A stretch of 64,000 nucleotides of DNA from Dysgonamonadaceae bacterium (GCA_031254645.1 JAIRUA010000025.1:1-64000), one strand, 5' to 3'; counted from the stretch's first letter, positions 19,363-26,792 are shown. Notes: a model not told the origin generated them from the sequence alone. A program made the numbers and translations.

Positions 19363-19592
19363 CAGGACAAATCGCGAATTGATGTTTGAGAAAGGGGATA
19401 GTAGTTTGATTTTCTTACGTCATTTGATTTTATTCGTTTGATTATGAGTTGTTTTGTAGATTGTTTTTGATTAGATGTTTCTTATATGTAATTTATGCGA
19501 ATGACAAGTTGAAACAACGTTCGGCGAAGCTAATTGCAAATCAGCAGTACCTTATTTTGCTATAAGCATTTAAACTCACATAAAAAAAATAC

Positions 19593-19600
19593 TATATTTG
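19593..19600 (+). promoter_or_regulatory. -7 element TATATTTG
   Basis: Matches TAnnTTTG 50 bases before the ATG at 19651. It makes the longer frame from 19534 unlikely, since that start would precede the transcript. Confidence 0.5.
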
Positions 19601-19650
19601 TAGTTGTTTTAACAAACAATCAAAATCATATTGTTAAAATAGAATTATTT

Positions 19651-20280
19651 ATGAGAGAAGTATCTTACATCAGTTTTAAATCACCGCTTCCTTTCCAGAT
19701 AATGGAAAAGCAAATTATCTATGTTGAGGATAAATATTATCCGGAAATCAATCGATTCATCGAGAAGAATTATGAAAAAATAACGAAATTGTTCAATGAA
19801 GAGGGATATGATTTCGCATATATTCCTGTAATTCAAAAAAACATATTGGATGAAAATAGCGGCATCATTCGCTATTATTATCCGGATGTCTCTTTCGATT
19901 TCAACAACAGTTTGAAAAATTCTACTCCGCAAGATAGCTATACTATCCTTTTTTCATCTCTGAAAGATAAAGAGGAATTGAAGTCGGGATTTATCTGCTA
20001 TGGCTTTCATTTTTACTACATTCAGTTTTCATATTTTCCAATTCTGTTTAAATCGGAAAACGATTTATGGAATGACATTGAATGGTATATTCAAAGTATG
20101 ATTGATTTAGAATCCTCATATTCAGATTGTAATGACCTCGATGATTTTTTACTACCCAAAAAGAAAAACTCTATTTATGCCATTCTTCCTGATACATATG
20201 CAAGATCCAAAAAAGACAGAGCTGATTTTTTTTTCCGAAAGAAGCTACTCAGCTTTTATCCACTGCTGAAGAGGCTATAA
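19651..20280 (+). CDS. Uncharacterised Bacteroidota protein, N-terminal part (frameshifted)
   Basis: I do not recognise a named domain. The visible frame gives about 210 residues beginning MREVSYISFKSP. It is acidic and aromatic-rich with no signal peptide. After DRADFFF the frame enters a T9 run (20226-20234) and the codons beyond it (RKKLLSFYPLLKRL) look like out-of-frame sequence. One extra T, or a -1 slip, would continue as PKEATQLLSTAEEAINGL and join the next frame without a stop. The real gene is therefore probably 19651-20747, about 366 residues. The start is chosen from the promoter at 19593. Confidence 0.65.
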   Translation: MREVSYISFKSPLPFQIMEKQIIYVEDKYYPEINRFIEKNYEKITKLFNEEGYDFAYIPVIQKNILDENSGIIRYYYPDVSFDFNNSLKNSTPQDSYTILFSSLKDKEELKSGFICYGFHFYYIQFSYFPILFKSENDLWNDIEWYIQSMIDLESSYSDCNDLDDFLLPKKKNSIYAILPDTYARSKKDRADFFFRKKLLSFYPLLKRL

Positions 20281-20747
20281 ATGGATTAAAACAATTAGGT
20301 ATCAAAGAATTAGTTTTGAAAACGCATCTTTTTCCTCAAACGCAAAAATTGAGCAATCTTCTTATTACCAAAGATTATAGAATCATTTTGACGGATTACA
20401 ACAATATGGAAATACATCTTACACCTCTGCCTAAAGCCTTATTTTTACTTTTTCTGAAATACCCGGAGGGCATTCTATTCAAAAATCTTGTTGATTATAA
20501 GGAAGAACTGATGAGTATTTACAAAGAACTATCGAATAGAGAACAACTTCACGTTATAAAAAAAAGCATAAACGATGTGGTAAATTCAACAAAAAACTCC
20601 ATTAATGAAAAATGTTCCCGAATTCGAGAAGCTTTTATAAAAGAATTTGATGAAAGTCTAGCTAAAAATTATTTTATAACAGGGGAACGTTCTACACCTA
20701 AGCGGATTAAGTTGGATAGAGAATTGGTGCGTTGGGAAGTTGAATAG
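20281..20747 (+). CDS. Uncharacterised Bacteroidota protein, C-terminal part (same gene, shifted frame)
   Basis: Continuation of the gene starting at 19651, read in the frame one base back; the first ATG in this frame is the AAA-ACG-preceded region near 20316, but no independent start signal is seen. The segment RIILTDYNNMEIHLTPLPKA followed by LFLLFLKYPEGI and YKEELMSIYKEL is a pattern I recall from conserved Bacteroidota hypothetical proteins, looking like a small winged-helix-type unit. The end is basic (STPKRIKLDRELVRW). It may be a regulator, but that is a guess. Whether the shift is a sequencing error, a phase-variable tract, programmed -1 frameshifting or decay cannot be told here. Confidence 0.55.
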
Positions 20748-20818
20748 CAATCATTACAAAGTAGGGCTTTTGCAAGGCTTGCAAAGTTTTTTATTGACAA
20801 TTTGTATAAAATTTATCT

Positions 20819-20826
20819 TACCTTTG
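20819..20826 (+). promoter_or_regulatory. -7 element TACCTTTG
   Basis: TAnnTTTG match with a TTG at 20794-20796, 22 bases upstream. It precedes the small membrane protein at 20909 and may drive the island operon. Confidence 0.5.
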
Positions 20827-20908
20827 TGTTTAAAAAAGGAAAAGCCTGCGAAATCGTTGGTGTAGAGAAATTTAGAAGTTGCGCCCGACACGAATTAGGG
20901 ATATTGAA

Positions 20909-21232
20909 GTGAAGATTATAGAATATTTATTAGGCTTATTAGGCTTATCTATGGTAGCGTGGCTTCTTTCATACTTTTCGAAATTGAGTTTCTTTCATAC
21001 ATTAGCTTTCATTGTTGTGTGGATAGGTTTGCTGATTCTTGTAGACATTTTTGTCGTTAAGATGCTAAAACGTAGAAACGATGGCAGTGCCGGATTTGCT
21101 ATTTTGGCTACTATCATCGCCGTTGGTGTGGCTACTTATATGATATATGACAGTATTATAGGCGCAATAGCAATCTCAGTTATTTCTCTTGTAACGTTGG
21201 GGTATCATTCTCCCCATAAACGCTATGAGTAA
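20909..21232 (+). CDS. Small integral membrane protein, unknown function
   Basis: About 107 residues with three or four hydrophobic segments (LLGLLGLSMVAWLL; LAFIVVWIGLLILVDIFVV; FAILATIIAVGVATYMIY; IIGAIAISVISLVTL), a KMLKRR loop and a short basic tail. The frame has no ATG at its head. GTG at 20909 (VKIIEYLL) is preferred, and TTG at 20879 is the alternative. It lies between the frameshifted gene and the FtsZ-like gene on the same strand. No function can be assigned. Confidence 0.6.
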   Translation: MKIIEYLLGLLGLSMVAWLLSYFSKLSFFHTLAFIVVWIGLLILVDIFVVKMLKRRNDGSAGFAILATIIAVGVATYMIYDSIIGAIAISVISLVTLGYHSPHKRYE

Positions 21233-21303
21233 GAACGTATAGGTACATAGCTGTTGCATAACTTGCCTAAATATTCAGCAAACCTTTATTTTACTCATCA
21301 AAT

Positions 21304-21984
21304 ATGAAAAAATACAAAATACTCACATTTGGCGGCGCAGGCGGAAATATCGTACGCACATTAGTCAGCAACAACCAATTTCTATACGAGAAGCAGGGGG
21401 ATATTCTGTATCATTTTAACACAGATGCGCAAGCTATTAAGAATCATAAATCGCTAAAAAACAAATATTTAATTGGTAATAGCGGTTTTGTATGTCCCCC
21501 AAGCATTGAATATGCCAAGATACTATTTGATGGTGATAGAAAACTTTTCGACGAATTAACAAACGATGATTCACCTTATCTACTAATAGGTGCATTTTCG
21601 GGTTATATAGGCAGTGTTTTTTTGATAAAAATGTCCGAACTGTTAGCAAAAAAACGCAAAAAATTTGTTGTAGTAGGGAGTACACCGTTTCGTATTGAAG
21701 CCTCTGAAAGATTCCAACATTCGGACGATGTTATTGAAATACTGAAAGACATTACCGACAATATCATTGTTCTTTCTTGCGATAAGTTGCAGACCTCTTT
21801 GGGCGAAAATATAACTGTCGGAACAATATTTACAATGGCTGACTATTACGTAATTGAAGCCATTAGTTCGGTACTGGATTTAGACAATTGGAGTATTGAC
21901 AAGCAGGTAAGAAATATCTTACGAAACGATGATGAAATTTCGACAGCAATAACGAAAGTGAGAAAATATCTCAACGAAAATTAA
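21304..21984 (+). CDS. Short FtsZ/tubulin-superfamily GTPase-domain protein
   Basis: 226 residues that align by eye with the GTP-binding domain of FtsZ only. KILTFGGAGGN matches the glycine-rich T1 region. FNTDAQA matches the FtsZ NTDAQAL strand. LIGAFSGYIGS stands where FtsZ has the GGGTGTG signature, here degenerate. VVGSTPFRIEASERFQ matches VVTKPFxFEGxxR, followed by ITDNIIVLSCDKL for VDTLIVIPNDKLL and TIFTMADYYVIEAISSV for the H7 helix region. The chain ends soon after, so the T7 catalytic loop and the C-terminal activation domain are missing. It could bind nucleotide or cap a filament, but hydrolysis in a normal polymer looks impossible. First of a run of closely spaced island genes. Confidence 0.75.
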   Translation: MKKYKILTFGGAGGNIVRTLVSNNQFLYEKQGDILYHFNTDAQAIKNHKSLKNKYLIGNSGFVCPPSIEYAKILFDGDRKLFDELTNDDSPYLLIGAFSGYIGSVFLIKMSELLAKKRKKFVVVGSTPFRIEASERFQHSDDVIEILKDITDNIIVLSCDKLQTSLGENITVGTIFTMADYYVIEAISSVLDLDNWSIDKQVRNILRNDDEISTAITKVRKYLNEN

Positions 21985-22022
21985 AATATTAACAGTCTGA
22001 AAGGACACAACATATTAGTAAT

Positions 22023-22082
22023 ATGGAAAACAATGTACAAAATTTCGAAGTTGCGAAGATAAACGGAAAGATGCCAATGTGA
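22023..22082 (+). CDS. Possible 19-residue ORF coupled to the DUF4922 gene
   Basis: ATG at 22023 opens a 19-codon frame (MENNVQNFEV...) whose TGA overlaps the GTG start of the next gene as GTGA. This is the arrangement of translational coupling. It may be a leader peptide or the remains of a longer N-terminus separated by an indel. No homologue is known to me. Confidence 0.3.
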   Translation: MENNVQNFEVAKINGKMPM

Positions 22083-22957
22083 GTGGCAGTTTATTAGATG
22101 ACGTGAATAAACTCTTAGAGGAATTAGGGAAATGGGAGTTGGCAAAAAAAAATTATGAAAACTTGGAACAAGTGAAAGAAAAAGTGTTTGAAGTGAATGG
22201 CTGTATATATAAGGTACAGTGCAATTTGGCGCGTATAGCCCCGGCAACTCAAACGAATAACAACCCGATGAACAAAGACGACAAACAACCAAATTGTTTT
22301 CTCTGCTCAAACCAACGCCCGAAAGAACAAAAAAGAGTTCCATTCAAAGACTATGGCATACAGATTAATCCGTTTCCAATTTTTCCAAAGCATTTGACCA
22401 TACCGTCAAATAAACACGAGCCGCAACTCATAGCGTCCAATAATTTTGCACGTTTCGATGATATGCTCGATTTGGCGCAGCAGTTAGATGGTTTTGCTGT
22501 GTTTTACAATGGACCAAAAGCCGGTGCATCGGTTCCAAGTCATTTTCATTTTCAAGCAGGTAACAAAGATTTGTTTCCCATTGTAAACGGCGATAAAGAG
22601 AAGTGGAAATATGCTATCCGTATTGAATCAAAAGACAAAGACGGCGAAAAGGGTATGATTAAACTTTTTAAAGCAAAATACAATTCATTTTCAAAGGAAC
22701 CGGACGAAAACGAGCCTATGATGAATATTCTTACGTGGTACGAAAAAGAAAAAGGGCAATGGACGACTTGTATTTTTCGCCGAAAAAAATTTCGTCCTGC
22801 CTGTTATGATTCGTTAAAAGAAGACAAACTGTTAATCACACCTGCTTCGGTGGAAATGAGCGGCATATTTATTGCCAAAAGGATAGAAGATTTTGAAAAA
22901 ATCACGAAGAAAGATATTGCCGATATATTGAATGAAGTTGCAGAAATTCAAGCATAA
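22079..22957 (+). CDS. DUF4922 HIT-like nucleotide phosphorylase/transferase family protein
   Basis: 292 residues, GTG start. The protein matches my memory of Bacteroidota DUF4922. The opening has WELAKKNYENLEQVK and KVQCNLARIAP. A CFLCSNQRPKEQ segment follows. The HIT-like catalytic motif is SVPSHFHFQAG (H-x-H-x-Q), and the C-terminal pattern has CIFRRKKFRP, LLITPASVEMSGIF and KKDIADILNEV. The fold places it with GDP-galactose phosphorylase and ATP adenylyltransferase, so it probably transfers or phosphorolyses a nucleotide, substrate unknown. It is full length for the family. The start overlaps a 19-codon frame, and the DUF6273 gene begins 11 bases after its stop, so it lies in an operon. 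Confidence 0.8.
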   Translation: MSGSLLDDVNKLLEELGKWELAKKNYENLEQVKEKVFEVNGCIYKVQCNLARIAPATQTNNNPMNKDDKQPNCFLCSNQRPKEQKRVPFKDYGIQINPFPIFPKHLTIPSNKHEPQLIASNNFARFDDMLDLAQQLDGFAVFYNGPKAGASVPSHFHFQAGNKDLFPIVNGDKEKWKYAIRIESKDKDGEKGMIKLFKAKYNSFSKEPDENEPMMNILTWYEKEKGQWTTCIFRRKKFRPACYDSLKEDKLLITPASVEMSGIFIAKRIEDFEKITKKDIADILNEVAEIQA

Positions 22958-22968
22958 AATATATAGTT

Positions 22969-23574
22969 ATGGAAAAAGATGATTTTATTAAATTTGGAAA
23001 TTATGATTGGCAGGTGCTTGATGTTGAAGACAATAAAGCCTTGTTGTTGTGCGAAGAAATAATAGAAAACAGGAAGTATGACGATGAAAACGTTGATACA
23101 ACTTGGGAAACTTGCACATTGCGCAAATATTTGAACAACGAGTTCTTTGATAACTTTCCGGAATCGGACAAATCAAGAATTGTCGAGAAATGGATTGACA
23201 ATGACTATAAAGAGCATTATTATTATTGCGCCGAGTTATGCTACGGTCAATGCAGCAACCTTCATCCTAATGACAGAAAAGTAAAAGTCGGCAATAAAAC
23301 AAATGACAGGATATTTTTGCTAAGCATAGAAGAGGTTGAAAAATACCTTGTTTGTGACAAAGAAATCGAGAATAGCTATTTGCGAAACCGATTAACAGCC
23401 AGAATCAGGGAAGCACAATATGAATACAGAGGAAGTCTCTGGTGGCTTCGGTCGCCCGGATGGAGAAACCGTGATGTCACCCTTGTCAGATTAGGAGGAA
23501 AACTCTGCAAACAAGGAGTTCCTGCCCATAATATATGGGGTGTTCGTCCTGCTTTGTGGGTGGAAGTAGAATAG
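22969..23574 (+). CDS. DUF6273 domain protein
   Basis: 201 residues, no signal peptide. The N-terminal FIKFGNYDWQVLDVEDNKALLL and the C-terminal pair SLWWLRSPG and GVRPALWVEVE are hallmarks of DUF6273, a C-type-lectin-like or sulfatase-modifying-factor-like fold found as tandem or single units in gut bacteria. TCTLRKYLNNEFF is also typical. Function unknown; such domains occur in toxin-immunity-like and surface contexts. It is tightly packed after the DUF4922 gene (11 bases). Confidence 0.8.
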   Translation: MEKDDFIKFGNYDWQVLDVEDNKALLLCEEIIENRKYDDENVDTTWETCTLRKYLNNEFFDNFPESDKSRIVEKWIDNDYKEHYYYCAELCYGQCSNLHPNDRKVKVGNKTNDRIFLLSIEEVEKYLVCDKEIENSYLRNRLTARIREAQYEYRGSLWWLRSPGWRNRDVTLVRLGGKLCKQGVPAHNIWGVRPALWVEVE

Positions 23575-23683
23575 ATGACACGTATTGCTACAAAAAAGTC
23601 GGTTTTTTATACCTGCGGAGTCGGTTTTATCTGGGATATATCCTATACCAATAAGTAAATGTAAAATGCAAAATATAAGCAAA

Positions 23684-24043
23684 ATGAAAAAAACTAAAAT
23701 CCTATTTGTGTGTACGGCAAATATCGACCGTAGCCCTACCGCTGAACATCTGTACAAGAATCACTCGGCATTAGAAGTAAAATCGGCAGGAACTGCTCAT
23801 TATGGTTTTGCAGAATTACCTGTATCAAAAGGGCTTATTATGTGGGCAGATGTTATACTTTGTATGACAGAGAAACAAAAACGCTATATTGAATACGAAT
23901 TTGCAGATATTATTTCCGAGAAAATAATTGATGAACTTGATGTTCAAGATGATTATAGGTATATGAATATTCAATTGCAAAATATTCTTAAAGTGAGGAT
24001 AGATGCGTGGTTAGAGAAAAATCTGAATATACAATCCTCTTAA
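23684..24043 (+). CDS. Small low-molecular-weight tyrosine phosphatase-like protein
   Basis: About 119 residues starting MKKTKILFVCTAN. The P-loop C-T-A-N-I-D-R followed by SPTAEH is the C-x5-R catalytic loop of low-molecular-weight phosphatases. SAGTAH and WADVILCMTEKQKRYI fit the family. The general-acid region reads LDVQDDYRYM where classical enzymes have DPY. This short form is a known Bacteroidota variant; the true substrate may be phosphotyrosine or another phosphoester. The frame is open to 23585, but only the 23684 start gives the family N-terminus. The next gene starts 11 bases after the stop. Confidence 0.8.
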   Translation: MKKTKILFVCTANIDRSPTAEHLYKNHSALEVKSAGTAHYGFAELPVSKGLIMWADVILCMTEKQKRYIEYEFADIISEKIIDELDVQDDYRYMNIQLQNILKVRIDAWLEKNLNIQSS

Positions 24044-24054
24044 AAATAAAACAT

Positions 24055-24834
24055 ATGTCAACAGTAGGTAAATATATAGTACAATGTGCCATGTGCGGCA
24101 AAGAGTCCGAGCATGAGCGTATAACAAGTTCTCCCGGATTGGGCGGATATTCTGATTTAGATTATCGTCCGAGATGGGCTTATATGGAATACTGGACTCA
24201 GAAATGCCCGCATTGCGGTTATGTAAATACATCACTGGCTCAACCCAGTGAGTTGTCGATGGAAACACTTTTAGATGTTTATAAAAAGGTTGAAACCGGT
24301 TTTAACTGGCGGAAAAAGTTTGTAAACAGGGAACTGTCAGACCCTGATATATTTGAAATCCCGTTTTGGATGAAGCAAAGGCATGAAAATACCTCACGAA
24401 ATTCTGAAAAAATTGAGGTGTTCTTAGAAGAAGTAAACCTTCAATTCGCCAAGCTGGGTGCAATGTTTGCCAAATTAGATAAAAACATCAGCGCTGCCCG
24501 ACAATTCTTGCGAACCGCTTGGTGTTTCGATGACGAACAGAACAACGAACAGGCAGCAACTCATTGGCGGAAAGTGACGATAGAATGTATTGAGCTGGCA
24601 TTTCGACAGTTGCAACTACCTATTTCCGAGGCAACACAATGTATTTATGCGGATATGCAGCGCAGGGTGGGAAACTTCGAAGCTGTACTTGCATTGAATG
24701 AAAATCAATTGCAGGATGAAGTTTCTATACAACTGATTAAATATCAAAAAGAACTCGCGAAAAAAGGCGATAGCGCAGCGCACAAGATGAGTGATAACGA
24801 CGACTTGCTGAGAGCAATAAAGAGAAAGTACTAA
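24055..24834 (+). CDS. DUF2225-like zinc-ribbon protein
   Basis: 259 residues from the ATG at 24055 (MSTVGKYIVQCAMCGK). Two CxxC knuckles (CAMCGK and CPHCGY) make a zinc ribbon in the first 60 residues, in the style of DUF2225. The remainder is helical and TPR-like, with LGAMFAKLDKNISAARQFLRTAWCFDD and a glutamine-rich stretch. No enzymatic motif is visible. It starts 11 bases after the phosphatase and is presumably co-expressed with it. The DUF2225 assignment is tentative. Confidence 0.65.
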   Translation: MSTVGKYIVQCAMCGKESEHERITSSPGLGGYSDLDYRPRWAYMEYWTQKCPHCGYVNTSLAQPSELSMETLLDVYKKVETGFNWRKKFVNRELSDPDIFEIPFWMKQRHENTSRNSEKIEVFLEEVNLQFAKLGAMFAKLDKNISAARQFLRTAWCFDDEQNNEQAATHWRKVTIECIELAFRQLQLPISEATQCIYADMQRRVGNFEAVLALNENQLQDEVSIQLIKYQKELAKKGDSAAHKMSDNDDLLRAIKRKY

Positions 24835-24861
24835 AACAGAAGTATTTTAATTTTTAAATAT

Positions 24862-24868
24862 AAGGAGG
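24862..24868 (+). promoter_or_regulatory. Strong Shine-Dalgarno AAGGAGG
   Basis: A perfect AAGGAGG seven bases before the ATG at 24876. Such sites are rare in Bacteroidota and absent before most genes here, suggesting this gene came from another lineage or a mobile element. Confidence 0.7.
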
Positions 24869-24875
24869 AAGTATT

Positions 24876-25298
24876 ATGAATTTTTGGATTATTGTTGGGA
24901 TTATTATTGTAAGTATTATAGTTGTGAGAAAAAATCTTGCAGAACTTACAAAAAGAAAGCAGAAAAAACTTGAGAAAATTTGTACCAAAATAGATCATGA
25001 TTGGGATGGCTGCAAATGCTTTCGCTGTGGCAAGGTTAGAGATGAGCAGCATGATTGGGAAGGGTGTATATGTAATCGTTGCGGAAAGGATAGGCATGAT
25101 TGGGGTGACTGTGAGTGCAAACGCTGCGGAAAAGTACATGATTGGATAGGCTGTAAATGTATACGATGTGGTCAAGAACATCATGATTGGGGAGAAGGAG
25201 GTGCACATTATCATGATGTAGCAGGTGGTCATGGCGGTTGTACTATTTACTATTACTGTAATAAATGTGGCGCAATGAAATCAGAAGACACAATGTAA
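24876..25298 (+). CDS. Membrane-anchored protein with four HDWxxCxCxRCG zinc-ribbon repeats
   Basis: 140 residues: an N-terminal membrane segment (residues 3-18, FWIIVGIIIVSIIVV), a charged linker, then four tandem repeats of the pattern H-D-W-x-x-C-x-C-x-R-C-G-K/Q, spaced 14-18 residues, and a last CNKCGA knuckle after a His/Gly-rich stretch (HYHDVAGGHGGC). Each repeat offers three Cys and one His, so several zinc ions are likely bound. Single copies of this repeat occur in small phage-type proteins (DUF1660-like, from memory). The strong Shine-Dalgarno site is unusual. A related single repeat opens the gene at 26322. Confidence 0.75.
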   Translation: MNFWIIVGIIIVSIIVVRKNLAELTKRKQKKLEKICTKIDHDWDGCKCFRCGKVRDEQHDWEGCICNRCGKDRHDWGDCECKRCGKVHDWIGCKCIRCGQEHHDWGEGGAHYHDVAGGHGGCTIYYYCNKCGAMKSEDTM

Positions 25299-25357
25299 TG
25301 TCCCTAACACAAAAGAAAACAAACCGCTTTGAAAGAGCATAAAAAATAGAAATTATG

Positions 25358-25501
25358 ATTGAACACATGTACCTTATTTTTGACCGCAGGCTTGCAAGAC
25401 ACATTAGTTTAAAGCTCGAAGGCAACTACACCAGTTTTCTCAAATGTGAATGGCTCGTTAATGGCGAATGGCAAAAAACAGTGAGTGGACTTCGTATTTA
25501 G
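25358..25501 (+). pseudogene. Upstream fragment of a frameshifted gene
   Basis: A frame running through FDRRLARHISLKLEGNY and KCEWLVNGEWQK stops at 25501, but adding one A to the A6 run at 25473-25478 would continue it as QKNSEWTSYLEDF into the frame at 25468. Its own start is unclear: TTG at 25358, or ATG at 25354 if the T6 run at 25376-25381 has one T too many. It appears to be the N-terminal part of the next gene. Confidence 0.5.
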
Positions 25502-25872
25502 AAGATTTTGTGAACGATGAGTATGGCGAGCGTACCTGTGGTGACTTAGACCGAATAAAAACGAAATTGGCGGAAGAACTTATTGAAAACGGAACAATAG
25601 TCTTGATAGGCGATACCGGTATGGCACGAAATATCATCATCCGAAAACGATTCAATTATATTGATTGGAAGAAACCAAACGAGAATATAGATTATAAGGA
25701 ACGGCTAAAATTAGTCGAAGAATTGACCGACCAAAACTTATTGGCAGATGTCGCAAAAAATGATGAAAATTGTGATATTCGTTTGGTGGCGGTTGACAGA
25801 TTAAAAAACTTTGAAAAAATAGACAACAAAAATGGAAATGATTCTATTCTGCGGTATTCAAGCAACAGGTAA
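25468..25872 (+). CDS. Uncharacterised protein with HEAT-like segment (C-terminal part of broken gene)
   Basis: 134 residues in the annotated frame, but it probably lacks its true N-terminus, which lies in the preceding fragment. The middle reads RIKTKLAEELIENGTIVLIG and the last third LVEELTDQNLLADVAKNDEN followed by CDIRLVAVDRLKN. That is one helical repeat of the type LTDQ-LL-D-AKND--D-R--AV--L found in HEAT-like proteins of Bacteroidota. The end overlaps the P-loop gene by 41 bases in another frame, which is long for a real overlap and hints at further damage. Function unknown. Confidence 0.5.
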   Translation: MAKNSEWTSYLEDFVNDEYGERTCGDLDRIKTKLAEELIENGTIVLIGDTGMARNIIIRKRFNYIDWKKPNENIDYKERLKLVEELTDQNLLADVAKNDENCDIRLVAVDRLKNFEKIDNKNGNDSILRYSSNR

Positions 25873-26302
25873 AACAACCTTTTTTAAAGATAACTTCTTT
25901 AAAACACACATTCGTATTTCTTTCGACCAGCTTCGCACAAGAAACAGAGAGGGGAAATTTATTGATACTTGTTTCGCTACGCAACAACGGTTTGTTGTGG
26001 ACAATACAAATCCTACCAAACTCGACCGGCAGAAGTATATCGCCGCTGCAAAAGCAAGCAAATTTAAGGTTATCAGTTATTTTTTCCGTTCTCAATTAGA
26101 TGAAGCAATCAAGCGCAACAGCAAACGAGAGGGTAAAGAAAATATTCCGGAAATCGGCATCAGAGGAACGTTCAAAAAATTTGAAATTCCAAGTTTCGAT
26201 GAAGGTTTTGATGAGCTTTTTGAGGTAGTTATTGAAGATAATCAATTTGTAATCAGAAAGTGGAATGATGAAAATGAAATAGTAGAAAATCATACTGATT
26301 AG
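25832..26302 (+). CDS. Polynucleotide-kinase-like P-loop NTPase
   Basis: 156 residues with Walker A G-I-Q-A-T-G-K-T-T (near residue 8), then IRISFDQLRTRNR and FVVDNTNPTKLDRQKYI, which is the D-N-T-N-P strand of polynucleotide kinase or Zeta-toxin-like kinases. FKVISYFFRSQLDEAIKRN carries a probable lid arginine. This is the small AAA/PNK-like kinase family that phosphorylates a nucleic-acid end or small substrate; which one is unknown. The second Met (25838) is an alternative start. It overlaps the end of the HEAT-like gene and is followed 19 bases later by a zinc-ribbon gene. Confidence 0.75.
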   Translation: MEMILFCGIQATGKTTFFKDNFFKTHIRISFDQLRTRNREGKFIDTCFATQQRFVVDNTNPTKLDRQKYIAAAKASKFKVISYFFRSQLDEAIKRNSKREGKENIPEIGIRGTFKKFEIPSFDEGFDELFEVVIEDNQFVIRKWNDENEIVENHTD

Positions 26303-26321
26303 AGCAATGTAATTAAAAGCT

Positions 26322-26732
26322 ATGGGATTAAAATGCTTATTCAGACACAAATGGAACGGCTGCAAATGTGAAAGGTGCGGCAAAATAAATAACAACAAAC
26401 ACATTTGGGGAAAGATTAAGCATACCCCAAATATGTATAAATGTGAACAATGCGATGCCGCATTAAGATTGACCAAGCAGGAACTATATCCCGAAAGATG
26501 TCCACACTGCAATGGAAGCTCAATTAGTGGTCGCTTAGAAGGTTGCCGTATAGTTTATCACAATATAGACTGTTTTGCCTGCTATGGAAGCGGTGAAGTG
26601 GACATAATTTTCTATACCTATTGTATCACTTATTCAAACGGAACACAACGAATGTTTAAACATCAGAGGCAGGTAATCGGAAACATAGAAAAAATTCCAC
26701 AAGAAACTATACCAACAAGTAATACAGAATAA
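26322..26732 (+). CDS. Zinc-ribbon protein with a KWNGCKCERCGK unit
   Basis: 136 residues. The start MGLKCLFRHKWNGCKCERCGK is one copy of the H-x-W-x-G-C-x-C-x-R-C-G-K repeat seen four times in the gene at 24876. Two more knuckles follow: YKCEQCD and RCPHCNG, and a later CFACYGSGEV that resembles a DnaJ-type zinc-finger motif. It may bind nucleic acid or act as a small metallo-adaptor; no enzyme motif is seen. Last gene of the island. Confidence 0.65.
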   Translation: MGLKCLFRHKWNGCKCERCGKINNNKHIWGKIKHTPNMYKCEQCDAALRLTKQELYPERCPHCNGSSISGRLEGCRIVYHNIDCFACYGSGEVDIIFYTYCITYSNGTQRMFKHQRQVIGNIEKIPQETIPTSNTE

Positions 26733-26792
26733 ATGTAAATCTATATAAGTTACCAATCCCCATTATTTTGATGCGACTACCCTTATATTAAC

